Source of the DNA: Treponema sp.
Lineage (GTDB): Bacteria > Spirochaetota > Spirochaetia > Treponematales > Breznakiellaceae
Direction of reading: 5' to 3'
Length of the DNA stretch: 29,526 bases
Assembly: GCA_031266255.1 (NCBI GenBank)
Contig: JAISBK010000061.1
Location: 1 to 29,526 of the forward strand
A program made the translations under genes and the position numbers. The notes under the pieces are model-generated. The model was not told the DNA's origin. It saw only the letters and a list, made by a program, of their open reading frames with translations, and ran no database searches. The stretch's first letter is position 1. Every line of letters starts with the position of its first letter. Positions 5,827 through 15,033 of the stretch are shown piece by piece.

Positions 5827-7827
5827 ATGAGTGAAGCTGAATCCTTGTTAGCCCAGATTTATGAACCCCAGGATCTTAAGAACCTTTCCTTCAAAGCATT
5901 AAATCAGCTTGCTGTTGAAATTCGTGAAACAATCGTGTCTACGGTGAGTAAGCAGGGAGGACATTTAGCCTCTAACTTGGGAGTGGTTGAACTTACCATT
6001 GCGCTGCATCGGGTATTTAATTCCCCCCAGGATAAGATAATCTGGGATGTGGCGCATCAATGTTATACCCATAAGCTCCTTACCGGCAGGTATGAGGAAT
6101 TCCCCAGCCTCAGGCAGGCCGGCGGACTTGCGGGGTTTCCCAAACGGACCGAAAGTCCCCATGATGCTTTTGATACCGGGCATGCATCCACCTCGATTTC
6201 AGCGGCCCTGGGGATCCTCGCGGGAGAATGGATCCAGGGAAGAAGAAACCGGGTTGTGGCGGTTATTGGAGACGGCGCCCTGACCGGAGGACTAGCCTAT
6301 GAAGCCCTTTCCCACGCAGGACAGTTGCACTTACCCTTGGTGGTGATCCTCAATGACAATAAGATGTCTATAAGTCCCAATGTAGGAGGGCTTTCCAAAT
6401 ATTTAAGCCGTCTTACGATGAAGGCCCGGTATCAGTGGTTTCGCCGTAACTTTGATTCTATGGCCAAGCGGCTGCCCCTAGTAGGATCTGCGTTTTTCGA
6501 TATGGTGGTTCGACTTAAACGGGCGGTGAAGGCTGTTTTCTACACAGATAATTTTTTTGTGGATCTGGGTTTTGAATACGTAGGACCTATTGATGGACAC
6601 CATATTCAGCAGCTTGAACAGGTGCTGCAGGATGTGCGGCGGCTTGATAGGCCTGTGGTGGTCCATGTGATTACCCGCAAGGGTAAGGGCTATCAATTCG
6701 CAGAAAAAGATCCTGGCAGCTATCATGGGGTTCCCTCCTTTTCCATAAGCGGCGGCTTGGCTTCCAAAGAGGCGGCTGCTGAGGAACCTGATACCCGTCA
6801 GCAGGAAGCAGTCCTAAGCCCGGTTACTATCCCGGTGATAAACATCCTGCCTGAACGTTGGGGAAATGGTTCTTTTACCGATGCTTTTAACCGGGCTATC
6901 GTGGATGCTGGAGCCCGGGATACTCGGGTAATGGCTATTACCGCGGCTATGGAAAAAGGAACCGGACTTTCCCCGTTCAAGGCCACGTTTCCCACCCGTT
7001 TTTTTGATGTGGGTATTGCAGAGGAACATGCGGTTACTTTTGCCGCAGGATTGGCGGCTCAGGGAATGCGGCCGGTAGTTGCGGTGTATTCTACGTTTAT
7101 CCAGCGGGCGGTGGATCAGGTGATCCACGATGTGGCCATGCAGAAGTTGCCGGTTCTCTTTGCCTTGGATCGGGCAGGATTTGTCAGCGATGACGGAGAA
7201 ACCCATCAAGGACTGTTTGATATTGCCCTATTCCGGCCGGTTCCAAATATGACCATCCTCGCTCCTGCAGGAGGCTTGGAACTGAAACGGATGCTGGATT
7301 GGGCCTTGGCCACGGTGGAACCGGCGATGATCCGGTATCCTAAAGCACGGTGTCCCCCGGAGATCCATGCCTTATCCCTTCCTGTAGAGTGGGGAAAGGG
7401 GGTATTCATCCGGGAATGGGGTGCGTCGGTCTGTCTCGCCTTTACCGGAAGCCTTTACCCGGAGGTCTGGGATGCCGCGGATCGTCTTCTAGGCGTGAAC
7501 ATTGCCGCGGATCTGTATAACCTGCGTTTCCTGAAACCAGTGCATGAGGATTACCTGGTGAAAATTATGAACCGGTATGAACTTATGGTATTTATCGAAG
7601 AAGGAATCATAGAAGGGGGTTTTGGGGAATATGCCACGGAATTGGCCTATAGACGGCAGTGTACGGCCCATATCCGGGTTCTCGGGATTCACGGTACCTT
7701 TGGAACACTGGGTAAGCGAGAGGAACTCCTCCATATAAGCGGTCTTGATGGAGAGGGCATTGCCGCATCGGTTCGGCGCTTTTATGGGGAAAACCGGATC
7801 CTCCCCTATTCCCGGATGGTACCTTAG
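5827..7827 (+). CDS. dxs: 1-deoxy-D-xylulose-5-phosphate synthase
   Basis: 666 aa, slightly longer than the usual 620-640. It condenses pyruvate and glyceraldehyde-3-phosphate with thiamine diphosphate as cofactor, the first step of the MEP isoprenoid pathway. The N-terminal SKQGGHLASNLGVVELTIAL, the HxxFDTGHASTSIS motif, the ThDP/Mg motif GDGALTGG...NDN and the C-terminal-half EEHAVTFAAGLA catalytic Glu region are all present. The transketolase order is complete. Residues about 305-335 form a low-similarity linker that accounts for the extra length. No Shine-Dalgarno precedes the ATG; an extended -10 lies 9 nt upstream (see that entry). The start fits the family, whose members begin about 20 residues before the PxDLKxLS segment. 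Confidence 0.95.
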   Translation: MSEAESLLAQIYEPQDLKNLSFKALNQLAVEIRETIVSTVSKQGGHLASNLGVVELTIALHRVFNSPQDKIIWDVAHQCYTHKLLTGRYEEFPSLRQAGGLAGFPKRTESPHDAFDTGHASTSISAALGILAGEWIQGRRNRVVAVIGDGALTGGLAYEALSHAGQLHLPLVVILNDNKMSISPNVGGLSKYLSRLTMKARYQWFRRNFDSMAKRLPLVGSAFFDMVVRLKRAVKAVFYTDNFFVDLGFEYVGPIDGHHIQQLEQVLQDVRRLDRPVVVHVITRKGKGYQFAEKDPGSYHGVPSFSISGGLASKEAAAEEPDTRQQEAVLSPVTIPVINILPERWGNGSFTDAFNRAIVDAGARDTRVMAITAAMEKGTGLSPFKATFPTRFFDVGIAEEHAVTFAAGLAAQGMRPVVAVYSTFIQRAVDQVIHDVAMQKLPVLFALDRAGFVSDDGETHQGLFDIALFRPVPNMTILAPAGGLELKRMLDWALATVEPAMIRYPKARCPPEIHALSLPVEWGKGVFIREWGASVCLAFTGSLYPEVWDAADRLLGVNIAADLYNLRFLKPVHEDYLVKIMNRYELMVFIEEGIIEGGFGEYATELAYRRQCTAHIRVLGIHGTFGTLGKREELLHISGLDGEGIAASVRRFYGENRILPYSRMVP

Positions 7828-7972
7828 CCGCCTGCTTGCAAAAATGCTCCATCTCGCTTATGGTATAGTACAAATAGCGGACCTTTCGTGCAAATTCATA
7901 TATATATTATACATAGGGTCTTGTTTGTGATGCGGTAAGGTCCGAGTCAAGAACAGATAAAAAGGGTATACT

Positions 7973-8824
7973 TTGGAATGGCTTCAGCGGCTTAGCGCGG
8001 TTTATGATACGATTCGCCCGGTCTTGGATGTGGCAATCCTGTCGTTTCTACTCTATAAAGTCTACGAGCTTTTGGTAAAAACCCAGGTTATGCAGATGAT
8101 CAAAGGCGCCGGGTTTCTGGCCCTGGTGTATGGCCTTGCGGTTTTTTGTAAATTAACCACCTTACAGTGGGTTCTCAACATCCTAGCTCCAGGACTTTTT
8201 GTGACGCTGGCCATTGTCTTTCAACCTGAATTGCGGAAGATCATTCTCCGCCTGGGTCAGAGTGAGCTGTTTCGGCCAGACAGCAAACCCCGGCTTAGTC
8301 ATCTTGAAGCGGTGGTTACGGCAGCGGAAATTCTCTCTCAAGAACGGCGGGGGATGCTGGTGGTTTTTCCCCGGCGGGCAAATCTGAGAAACATCATTGA
8401 TACGGGAACCCGGATAAATGCGGAAATTTCTTCCAGTCTCATTGTGGCGGTCTTTGAATTTGATGGTCCGCTGCACGACGGGGCCATGGTTATCCAGAAC
8501 GGCCGGATTGCCGCGGCAGGGTGTTTTCTTCCCTTGTCTGAACAGCAAGATATCAAGAAAAGTTTCGGTACCCGGCATCGGGCGTCATTGGGCATGTCGG
8601 AGCAGTCCGATGCGGTAACCCTGGTGGTTTCTGAGGAAACCGGGGCCATATCTATCGCCTTTGACGGCAAATTGTATTACGATCTTTCTTCCGTTGAAAT
8701 TACGGGAACGCTGCGGGAAATGCTTGAACGTGGGGTGAAAAGCGGAGAAGTTGAAAAAAAAGGTTCCGGTTCCTCTGCTGATTCACCCTTAGATTCAGGA
8801 AAGGGGGGCATCCTTGGACAGTAG
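7973..8824 (+). CDS. cdaA: Membrane-bound diadenylate cyclase CdaA
   Basis: 283 aa; makes c-di-AMP from two ATP. The N-terminal 85 residues hold hydrophobic segments (about 17-35, 46-60 and 66-84), as in CdaA. The DAC (DisA_N) domain has HDGAMVI (D169-G170-A171) and GTRHRASLG (R201-H202-R203), the nucleotide-binding and catalytic motifs, followed by VSEETGAIS. The start is TTG at 7973, supported by AAAAAGGG ending 6 nt upstream and by the family N-terminus; no in-frame ATG fits. The C-terminal tail is Ser/Gly-rich and overlaps the next gene by 11 nt. It is followed by cdaR, its usual membrane regulator. Confidence 0.93.
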   Translation: MEWLQRLSAVYDTIRPVLDVAILSFLLYKVYELLVKTQVMQMIKGAGFLALVYGLAVFCKLTTLQWVLNILAPGLFVTLAIVFQPELRKIILRLGQSELFRPDSKPRLSHLEAVVTAAEILSQERRGMLVVFPRRANLRNIIDTGTRINAEISSSLIVAVFEFDGPLHDGAMVIQNGRIAAAGCFLPLSEQQDIKKSFGTRHRASLGMSEQSDAVTLVVSEETGAISIAFDGKLYYDLSSVEITGTLREMLERGVKSGEVEKKGSGSSADSPLDSGKGGILGQ

Positions 8825-9764
8825 AAAATTACTCGCTCAAATAGCGGAAAACTGGCCGGCTAAGGTGCTTTCCATTGCCCTGGCGTTGATTCTGTTTATA
8901 TTTCATCACATGAACACCCTAGAGGAACGGTTCTTTTCGGTTCCGCTCCTTGTGGAGACCCAGGGAAACGTGATTCCTGCAAGCGCCTATACGCGGATGA
9001 TCCGGATAAGCGTCCGAGGGGATGCGGCCCGGGTGCGTTCCCTTTTGGAAGAGGACATTGTGCCTTATATTGATCTGAGGGGCAAAGAGAAGGGCATATA
9101 CAGGGTTCCTGTGCAGGTCCGTACTAATGGAACTGCTCAGGGACTTGAGCCTTTGGAAATCAAGGTGGATCCGCTGGAAATATCCATTGTATTGGATCAT
9201 AAAGTCAGTAAATACGTTCCTTTGACCGGAACTACCCGGGGAGGGCCGCAAAAAGGATACGAATTAGTTTCTTTTACCCTGACCCCATCCCAGGTTGTTC
9301 TTGAAGGCCCTGCGGATGAAATGAGCGGTATTTCAGAACTATTCACTGATTTTATTGATCTGGATGGCCGAAGCGAAGATTTTTCCATCATGGTCAACAT
9401 AGTGAACCGCGAGCCTTTGGTCGTAATCCAGGGGAATGGGATGACCGAATTTCATGGGGTTATCAGGGAAATTATTGGACTTGAGACGTTTACCAATTTG
9501 CCGATTCGAGTGGATAGGCTCTCTGAAAGGTTTAACGCAGAATTGGAGGTGCGTATCGGCAGCATTCGGCTTGAAGGAAGCCAACACGCGCTGGAACAGT
9601 ACCAAGCGTCGGCTTCATTTTTGTATGTGGATGCTTCGAGCATAACCGAACCAGGAACCTATACCCTGCCGGTGGTGGTTCCGTCGATCCCGAACTTAAC
9701 GCTCTCCCGGAAGGATCCTGAAAGGGTTAGGATACAGGTTACGAGGAAGCCCGGAACCCCATGA
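8814..9764 (+). CDS. cdaR: YbbR-domain regulator of diadenylate cyclase (CdaR)
   Basis: 316 aa. One N-terminal transmembrane helix (WPAKVLSIALALILFIFHHM, about 14-33) anchors an extracytoplasmic region of repeated YbbR domains. Recurring VPVQV, YVPLTGTTRGGP and LEGPADEMSGI stretches show the beta-rich repeats. CdaR proteins bind and modulate CdaA. The start is TTG at 8814, inside the end of cdaA, with an AAGGGGGG ribosome site 5-10 nt upstream, so the two are translationally coupled. The gene ends in an ATGA overlap with acpS. Confidence 0.88.
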   Translation: MDSRKLLAQIAENWPAKVLSIALALILFIFHHMNTLEERFFSVPLLVETQGNVIPASAYTRMIRISVRGDAARVRSLLEEDIVPYIDLRGKEKGIYRVPVQVRTNGTAQGLEPLEIKVDPLEISIVLDHKVSKYVPLTGTTRGGPQKGYELVSFTLTPSQVVLEGPADEMSGISELFTDFIDLDGRSEDFSIMVNIVNREPLVVIQGNGMTEFHGVIREIIGLETFTNLPIRVDRLSERFNAELEVRIGSIRLEGSQHALEQYQASASFLYVDASSITEPGTYTLPVVVPSIPNLTLSRKDPERVRIQVTRKPGTP

Positions 9765-10147
9765 TTATCGGTATCGGGATTGATGTGGTCCATGGGTATC
9801 GGCTTGAACGGTGGCAGAGGATTCCCGGTTTATTAGAACGGTATTTTCATCCTAATGAACTACAGACTGCACTGTCCCGGGGTAGGGGAACGGCCTTGTC
9901 CTTAGCCGCCCGGTTTGCGGCGAAGGAAGCCTTTGGTAAAGCCCTGGGTATGGGGCTTACCGGTATCGTGCTCAAGGATATTATGGTAGCCAATCAGCAC
10001 AACGGCAGGCCGGAGATACGGTTCTTCGGTACTGCCCTGAGGGCTTTAGCGCAAAGCGGCGCCAACCGAGTGCATCTTTCACTTACCCACGAGCAGGACC
10101 ATGCCGTTGCCATGGTGGTGTTGGAAGCCCTTCCCGATAATCCCTGA
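9761..10147 (+). CDS. acpS: Holo-[acyl-carrier-protein] synthase
   Basis: 128 aa, the normal AcpS length. It transfers 4'-phosphopantetheine from CoA to a Ser of acyl carrier protein. GIGIDVV near the N-terminus carries the first Mg ligand (D8), and RFAAKEAFGKALGMG carries the second acidic residue and the CoA-binding lysines. LSLTHEQDHAVAMV is the typical C-terminal motif. Canonical GTDIV is GIDVV here, a conservative change. The ATG overlaps the cdaR stop, so it is part of the cdaA-cdaR-acpS operon. Confidence 0.93.
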   Translation: MIIGIGIDVVHGYRLERWQRIPGLLERYFHPNELQTALSRGRGTALSLAARFAAKEAFGKALGMGLTGIVLKDIMVANQHNGRPEIRFFGTALRALAQSGANRVHLSLTHEQDHAVAMVVLEALPDNP

Positions 10148-10196
10148 GTATGACGAACCTATAACACGCCGCGCTCAATTCGCCTGCTCTAGGTGC

Positions 10197-10225
10197 TTCA
10201 CAAGGTACGGTTCATATTTTATACT
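10197..10225 (+). promoter_or_regulatory. Promoter of the XPB helicase operon
   Basis: TTCACA (10197-10202), an exact 17-nt spacer, then TATACT (10220-10225); each hexamer is 5/6 consensus. The -10 ends 9 nt before the ATG at 10235, so transcription should begin 2-4 nt before the start codon. Confidence 0.65.
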
Positions 10226-10234
10226 GGCTAAGAT

Positions 10235-11935
10235 ATGGTGATTGACCCTTTAAATCCTCTCATTGTTCAAGGTGACCGTACCCTGCTTTTGGATGTACAT
10301 ACCCCCAAGGCAGAAGCGGCCAGGGGGGCTATTATGCCTTTTGCCGAACTGGAAAAATCACCGGAACATATCCATACCTACCGGATTACCCCCCTGTCCC
10401 TTTGGAATGCTGCTAGTGCGGGGTTTGGTCCCCAAGATATCATCACCGCGCTGAGAACCTACACCCGCTATGAGGTACCTCCGGGGATCGGAGCAGGCTT
10501 TTCCGATACCATGGCCCGATACGGGAAAATACGACTGGTAGCTGCCCCTTCAAGCGTATCCTATACCAAAGTGCTTCCAGAGCTTCCTGAAGAACTGCTG
10601 CTGGTTTCTGATGACCCTGCGGTTCTGAAGGAGATTGGCGCTGCACAAGGCCTATCCCGGTATGTAAGCGAAACTGCCCAGGGGTTTTCCCTGCGCCTCA
10701 GCGACCGAGGAAGCGTTAAGCAAGAACTCATCAAGCTGGGCTGGCCAGTGAAAGACGAGGCCCCCTTTGTACCAGGGGAGCCTCTGGATATAAGGATTCG
10801 GGAACGCAGCGCCGGGGGAATACCCTTTACCCTCCGGCATTACCAGCGTGAAGCAGCTCAGGCAGTGGTGGGAAACCAAGGGCCTGGGACCGGCTATGGG
10901 GTTGTGGTGCTTCCCTGCGGTTCCGGGAAAACCGTGGTGGGTATAAGCGTCATGGCTTTGTTACAAACCAATACCCTGATACTCACCACCAATACCATAG
11001 CAGTACACCAATGGATAGGCGAACTTTTGGATAAAACCGAGTTGACCCGCGACCAGATAGGAGCATACACCGGAGCTGCTAAATCAGTAGGTCCGGTTAC
11101 CGTGGCCACCTATCAAATCATCAGTTGGCGGCCCCAAAAAGGAGGGGATTTTCCGCACTTCCGCTTGTTCCGGGAGCGCGCCTGGGGACTCATCATCTAC
11201 GATGAGGTCCAGCTTCTCCCCGCGCCGGTGTTCCGCATAACAGCGGAACTACAAGCAGTACGGCGGCTGGGATTGACCGCTACTCTGGTCCGGGAAGATG
11301 GGGCAGAGGATGCGGTATTCACGTTGGTAGGCCCTAAACGCTACGATATTCCCTGGAAGGACCTGGAGGCCAAAGGGTGGATTGCCGAGGCTTTCTGTAC
11401 GGAAATACGCCTGGATCTCAGTGAATCCCTCAAGATACCCTATGCCGTGGCATCATCTCGGGAAAAATACCGGATTGCCAGTGAGAACCCCCTTAAAGCC
11501 GAAATCGTACAGTACCTAGTGGATAAGCATGGAGAGGCTCAGATCCTCGTCATCGGGCAATACCTTGAGCAGCTTGCATCCCTGGCGAAACTCCTCAATG
11601 CTCCCCTCATAACCGGGAAGACCCCTCAGAAGGAACGGGAAACGCTCTACGATGCTTTTAGAAAAGCCCAGTTCCGCCTCATGGTGGTATCCAAAGTAGC
11701 CAACTATGCCATAGACTTGCCGGACGCTTCCGTGGCGATCCAAGTCTCCGGGTCTTTTGGGTCTCGGCAGGAGGAAGCCCAGCGCCTCGGCAGGATCCTC
11801 AGACCCAAAAGCCGTAATGCATACTTTTATACCCTGGTATCCCGGAATACGGTGGAAGAATATTTCGCGGCGAATCGTCAGCAATTTCTCACAGAACAGG
11901 GCTATAAATACACGATTCAACCGTGGGCAGAGTAG
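10235..11935 (+). CDS. XPB/Ssl2-family DNA repair helicase
   Basis: 566 aa, superfamily 2. An N-terminal Helicase_C_3-like domain (about 1-105) precedes two RecA-like lobes. Motifs: PCGSGKT (Walker A, about 227-233), YDEVQ (DEVH-type box, about 321-325), LTATLVRED (motif III with the RED motif of XPB) and QEEAQRLGRILRP (motif VI). Bacterial XPB proteins are 3'-5' helicases, often with a nuclease or DNA-binding partner, and are thought to act in excision repair. There is no Shine-Dalgarno at the ATG, but a strong promoter is placed for a leaderless message. The stop codon directly abuts the next ATG, linking it to its partner protein. Confidence 0.92.
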   Translation: MVIDPLNPLIVQGDRTLLLDVHTPKAEAARGAIMPFAELEKSPEHIHTYRITPLSLWNAASAGFGPQDIITALRTYTRYEVPPGIGAGFSDTMARYGKIRLVAAPSSVSYTKVLPELPEELLLVSDDPAVLKEIGAAQGLSRYVSETAQGFSLRLSDRGSVKQELIKLGWPVKDEAPFVPGEPLDIRIRERSAGGIPFTLRHYQREAAQAVVGNQGPGTGYGVVVLPCGSGKTVVGISVMALLQTNTLILTTNTIAVHQWIGELLDKTELTRDQIGAYTGAAKSVGPVTVATYQIISWRPQKGGDFPHFRLFRERAWGLIIYDEVQLLPAPVFRITAELQAVRRLGLTATLVREDGAEDAVFTLVGPKRYDIPWKDLEAKGWIAEAFCTEIRLDLSESLKIPYAVASSREKYRIASENPLKAEIVQYLVDKHGEAQILVIGQYLEQLASLAKLLNAPLITGKTPQKERETLYDAFRKAQFRLMVVSKVANYAIDLPDASVAIQVSGSFGSRQEEAQRLGRILRPKSRNAYFYTLVSRNTVEEYFAANRQQFLTEQGYKYTIQPWAE

Positions 11936-14080
11936 ATGAAGCGAGTCCGATTCAGATCCCTTGATGACTGGAAGTCGGCATTGCTGATGCTCCCGGATGA
12001 TTCCTACTTTGAGTTGATGCGGAGCGTTCTAGGGAACATTAAAACCCCGTTCAACAAACAGCGGCTCATGGACGATCTGGTTGGCTTTCTTTCCCGGGAA
12101 GCAATCCTGAACACCATCGCGGCCTATATCGACAAGACCGACCATACAATCATAGCTGGGGTGGCTCTTTTAGAAGAACCTACCCTGGAAGAACTCCTGC
12201 GTTTTTTTGCCGGGGAGTTTAGTTACCCGGAACTCCACAAGCTCCTTGTCAATTTGGAAGAACGGTTCATCCTCTACCGGTTCCCCCAGCATGGGCCGCG
12301 GCGGTTCGCGCTGAATCCCCTTTTGGAGCCGGTTTTAAGCCCCTTCATGGCAGATACCAGCCCCCTTTTCCCGTGGAAAGAGCAGGAGACCTCCTCTTTA
12401 GCCCCTGGTTCTGGGGCGAGGTTGGCCGTGGATGATAGGGTTATTGCGGCCCTGGTTGGTTTTGTTCTTGAGGAGGACTGTTTGAGGGGTGATGGGGGCA
12501 TCCGTAAAAAAGCCCTGGATGCCCTGGGGCTGCTGTTTCCGGGTCTTAACGCAGACAAGCTCCTGGATGCTTGCCGTACGCTTGGGCTGTTCCAGAGAGG
12601 GGAGGGGCAATCAGAACGCTTGTACCCTCATGAAGCGCGGCTGTGGGCTTTTCAGGAGCTTTCCTCGCGTGAACGGCTCGAATACTGCGCTGCAGGGTTT
12701 TATTGTTTTTTGTGGTTTTATTCCAAGAAAGCAGTCCAGGTATCCACCTCAAGCCAGAACCTGCAAGCGCAAATCCGAACCTGTGCAGGGTTCATCCATC
12801 GACTCCTTGATTTTCTTGAACCTTCCCGGCACTATCCTCAGATAAGCCTCTGGAGGTTTGGGGACTTACTGATACGGGAAGGGCTTGAACCGATCCAAGG
12901 CAGTACCGGGGATATGCATCCCTATAGGCTTGACTGGATGGTTGAGGCCCTGGAACTCAGCGGTCTACTAGAACCAAGTACCCCAGGCTGGTGGAGGCTT
13001 GCAGGCCACCCTCAGAACCACGGGACACCAGGTCCGGCGCTTGCTATGGATACGGATTTTTCTTGTGTGCTGTACCCGGAACTTAGTTTTGCGGATGCCC
13101 TGTCTTTGGCTTTCTTTACCGTGCCCCGGGAAAGTGGGGCCACTATGGCCGGTGTAGTTTTACGCGTTGAATTGACCATGCAATCGGTGATTCGGGGCTT
13201 TGACCGGGGTATGGATGCCAAGGCCATGCTGGACCTGCTAAACCGGGTTTCGGGGAATCGGATACACCAGAACCTCAGGTGGACCCTTGAGGATTGGGAA
13301 CAGCGGTATGCGGAAGTCTCTCTTCATCAGGGAGTGGTGTTGAGCCTTGGAGAGGAACGGCGGTATCTTGCAGAGGCGGGGCCCTTGGCCTCCCTGGTTG
13401 CCCGAACCTTAGCCCCAGGGGTGTACCTGTTATCGGTTCCGGTGCGTACCGAGGCAGTGAAGGTCTTACAAAAAGTAGGGGTGGATATCATTGCCCAGCG
13501 CGGTTTTGCCGTTTTCCCCAAGGAAGATGCTGTTGAAGAGAGGACCAAGGATGCCGGGGAAGGGTACAGGTATCCAGTTCTGAGTGGGGGGCCGTTGCAT
13601 GCTGCCTGGATTCCTGGGGTGCCGGCTCAAGTTTCAGAGTACTACCGTGAAGCGGCCTCTCGAGCAATACAAGCAGGGTTCCACCGGGCCTTGAGGGATA
13701 AGTCTCTGGTTGCGGTGGAACAGGAGGAATTGCATGCCCGGATAGAACGGCGGCTGATCATCAGTGAGACCCAACTTGCCGGAGCTGCTATGAGGCATGA
13801 GAACCTAGAGGCCAGGGGGCTTGATTATGTGGGCAAGGCCCGCATTGCAACCCAGGCTATTGCTACCCAGTCCTTGGTTGAAGTGCTATGGCCCTGTCCT
13901 ACCGGAGGAAACCACCATGCGGTGGGTATTCCCGATGCCCTGGAAAAGTGGGGGAGTGAACGGGTCCTCATCATCACGCCCGTATCCCTGGGCGAAACTA
14001 CCGACAAGGAGATCTTGCGTCTGCCTCTGGGCAAGATTAGTCTGTTACGACGGATTAAACCTTCGATTTTTGGTTCCTAA
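11936..14080 (+). CDS. Helicase-associated protein, Helicase_C_3 domain (Rv0862c-like)
   Basis: 714 aa. The stretch from about 375 to 500 (FSCVLYPELSFADALSLAFF ... LDLLNRVSGNRIHQNLRWTLEDWEQRY) matches the Helicase_C_3 domain also found at the N-terminus of XPB. The N-terminal half is helical, with winged-helix-like segments. There are no Walker motifs, so it is not itself a helicase. Mycobacterium tuberculosis has an XPB gene (Rv0861c) beside a similar gene (Rv0862c). The same pairing with zero-base spacing here suggests a conserved two-protein complex. No Shine-Dalgarno is obvious, so translation is probably coupled to the XPB stop. Confidence 0.75.
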   Translation: MKRVRFRSLDDWKSALLMLPDDSYFELMRSVLGNIKTPFNKQRLMDDLVGFLSREAILNTIAAYIDKTDHTIIAGVALLEEPTLEELLRFFAGEFSYPELHKLLVNLEERFILYRFPQHGPRRFALNPLLEPVLSPFMADTSPLFPWKEQETSSLAPGSGARLAVDDRVIAALVGFVLEEDCLRGDGGIRKKALDALGLLFPGLNADKLLDACRTLGLFQRGEGQSERLYPHEARLWAFQELSSRERLEYCAAGFYCFLWFYSKKAVQVSTSSQNLQAQIRTCAGFIHRLLDFLEPSRHYPQISLWRFGDLLIREGLEPIQGSTGDMHPYRLDWMVEALELSGLLEPSTPGWWRLAGHPQNHGTPGPALAMDTDFSCVLYPELSFADALSLAFFTVPRESGATMAGVVLRVELTMQSVIRGFDRGMDAKAMLDLLNRVSGNRIHQNLRWTLEDWEQRYAEVSLHQGVVLSLGEERRYLAEAGPLASLVARTLAPGVYLLSVPVRTEAVKVLQKVGVDIIAQRGFAVFPKEDAVEERTKDAGEGYRYPVLSGGPLHAAWIPGVPAQVSEYYREAASRAIQAGFHRALRDKSLVAVEQEELHARIERRLIISETQLAGAAMRHENLEARGLDYVGKARIATQAIATQSLVEVLWPCPTGGNHHAVGIPDALEKWGSERVLIITPVSLGETTDKEILRLPLGKISLLRRIKPSIFGS

Positions 14081-14185
14081 GGGGTATCAGGGGAAGACCT
14101 CTTAGTGTTAAAAATGTTGAAAATAAATTTAGAGCCTTTCCTACAACTGAAGTGTTGGGATAAGGATCATTATGGAGAGAATGAT

Positions 14186-14965
14186 ATGCCATTGTTGCCC
14201 TTTTCAAGTCAGCAAGTCGAAATTAGCCAGGCCAAGCTCGCGGTTCTTATTGATGCGGACAATACCCAGCCTGCCATTATTGAGGGCCTTTTAGATGAAG
14301 TGGCCAAATACGGAGTAGCCAGTGTAAAGCGGATCTACGGTGACTGGACCAGTACGAATCTCCGTTCCTGGAAGGAGCGGCTCCTCGAATACGCCATCCA
14401 ACCCATTCAGCAATTTTCTTATACCAGCGGTAAGAACGCTACTGATTCTGCTATGATCATTGATGCCATGGACCTGCTCTACAGTGAAAAACTTGATGGT
14501 TTCTGCATTGTTTCCAGTGATTCTGATTTTACCCGCCTTGCCGCACGGTTGCGGGAAAGCGGACGGATGGTTTATGGATTCGGAGAAAAGAAGACCCCCC
14601 GATCCTTTGTTTCGGTCTGTGATAAATTCATCTACACAGAAATCCTGCGGGGAGTACAGGAGGAAGCGGACGATGATGACGCGAAACCCCACTCTTCCAC
14701 CCGTAAAGAATTCAAGGTGGATCGCCGGCTCCTCAAACTGCTGAGGGACGCGGTAGATGATCTAGCGGATGAGTCCGGGTGGGCGTATCTAGGAGGCGTG
14801 GGACAGAAGATTACGCTGAGGTCCAGTGAATTTGACCCCCGGAACTATGGCTTTAAAAAACTGGGGGATCTCTTCCGGGCCATAAGCCAGTTTGAGACCG
14901 AAGAGCGGGCCCAGGAGAACAGTACTGGACGGCAGATATACATTCGCTGGAAAAAGCGGAAATAG
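14186..14965 (+). CDS. NYN-domain (PIN-like) protein with C-terminal LOTUS/OST-HTH domain
   Basis: 259 aa from ATG 14186, which has GGAGAG 8 nt upstream. The in-frame start at 14105 would add 27 poorly conserved residues. NYN domain: LAVLIDADNTQ (about 18-28), TDSAMIIDAMDLLY (about 86-99) and CIVSSDSDFTRLA (about 107-119). These are the conserved Asp residues of LabA/DUF88-type PIN-like RNases. The C-terminal 80 residues (RRLLKLLRDAVDDLADESGW ... NYGFKKLGDLFRA) match an OST-HTH/LOTUS RNA-binding domain. It is likely a single-strand RNA-processing or RNA-binding enzyme. It stands alone, after the XPB pair. Confidence 0.88.
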   Translation: MPLLPFSSQQVEISQAKLAVLIDADNTQPAIIEGLLDEVAKYGVASVKRIYGDWTSTNLRSWKERLLEYAIQPIQQFSYTSGKNATDSAMIIDAMDLLYSEKLDGFCIVSSDSDFTRLAARLRESGRMVYGFGEKKTPRSFVSVCDKFIYTEILRGVQEEADDDDAKPHSSTRKEFKVDRRLLKLLRDAVDDLADESGWAYLGGVGQKITLRSSEFDPRNYGFKKLGDLFRAISQFETEERAQENSTGRQIYIRWKKRK

Positions 14966-15021
14966 AACTTTACGCATCCCCTGGTTATCGTTCATGCGTT
15001 CCCTCTCCCAGGGGAATATGC

Positions 15022-15027
15022 TATATT
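15022..15027 (+). promoter_or_regulatory. -10 candidate of the rRNA methyltransferase gene
   Basis: TATATT (15022-15027) lies 6 nt before the ATG at 15034, and no Shine-Dalgarno is present. The -35 region is weak. This may be a third leaderless start. Confidence 0.3.
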
Positions 15028-15033
15028 ATCTCT

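Noticed and set aside
7883..7913. cdaA promoter at the AT run TATATATATTATACA
   Set aside because: No -35 hexamer at suitable distance; the AT run alone is not enough.
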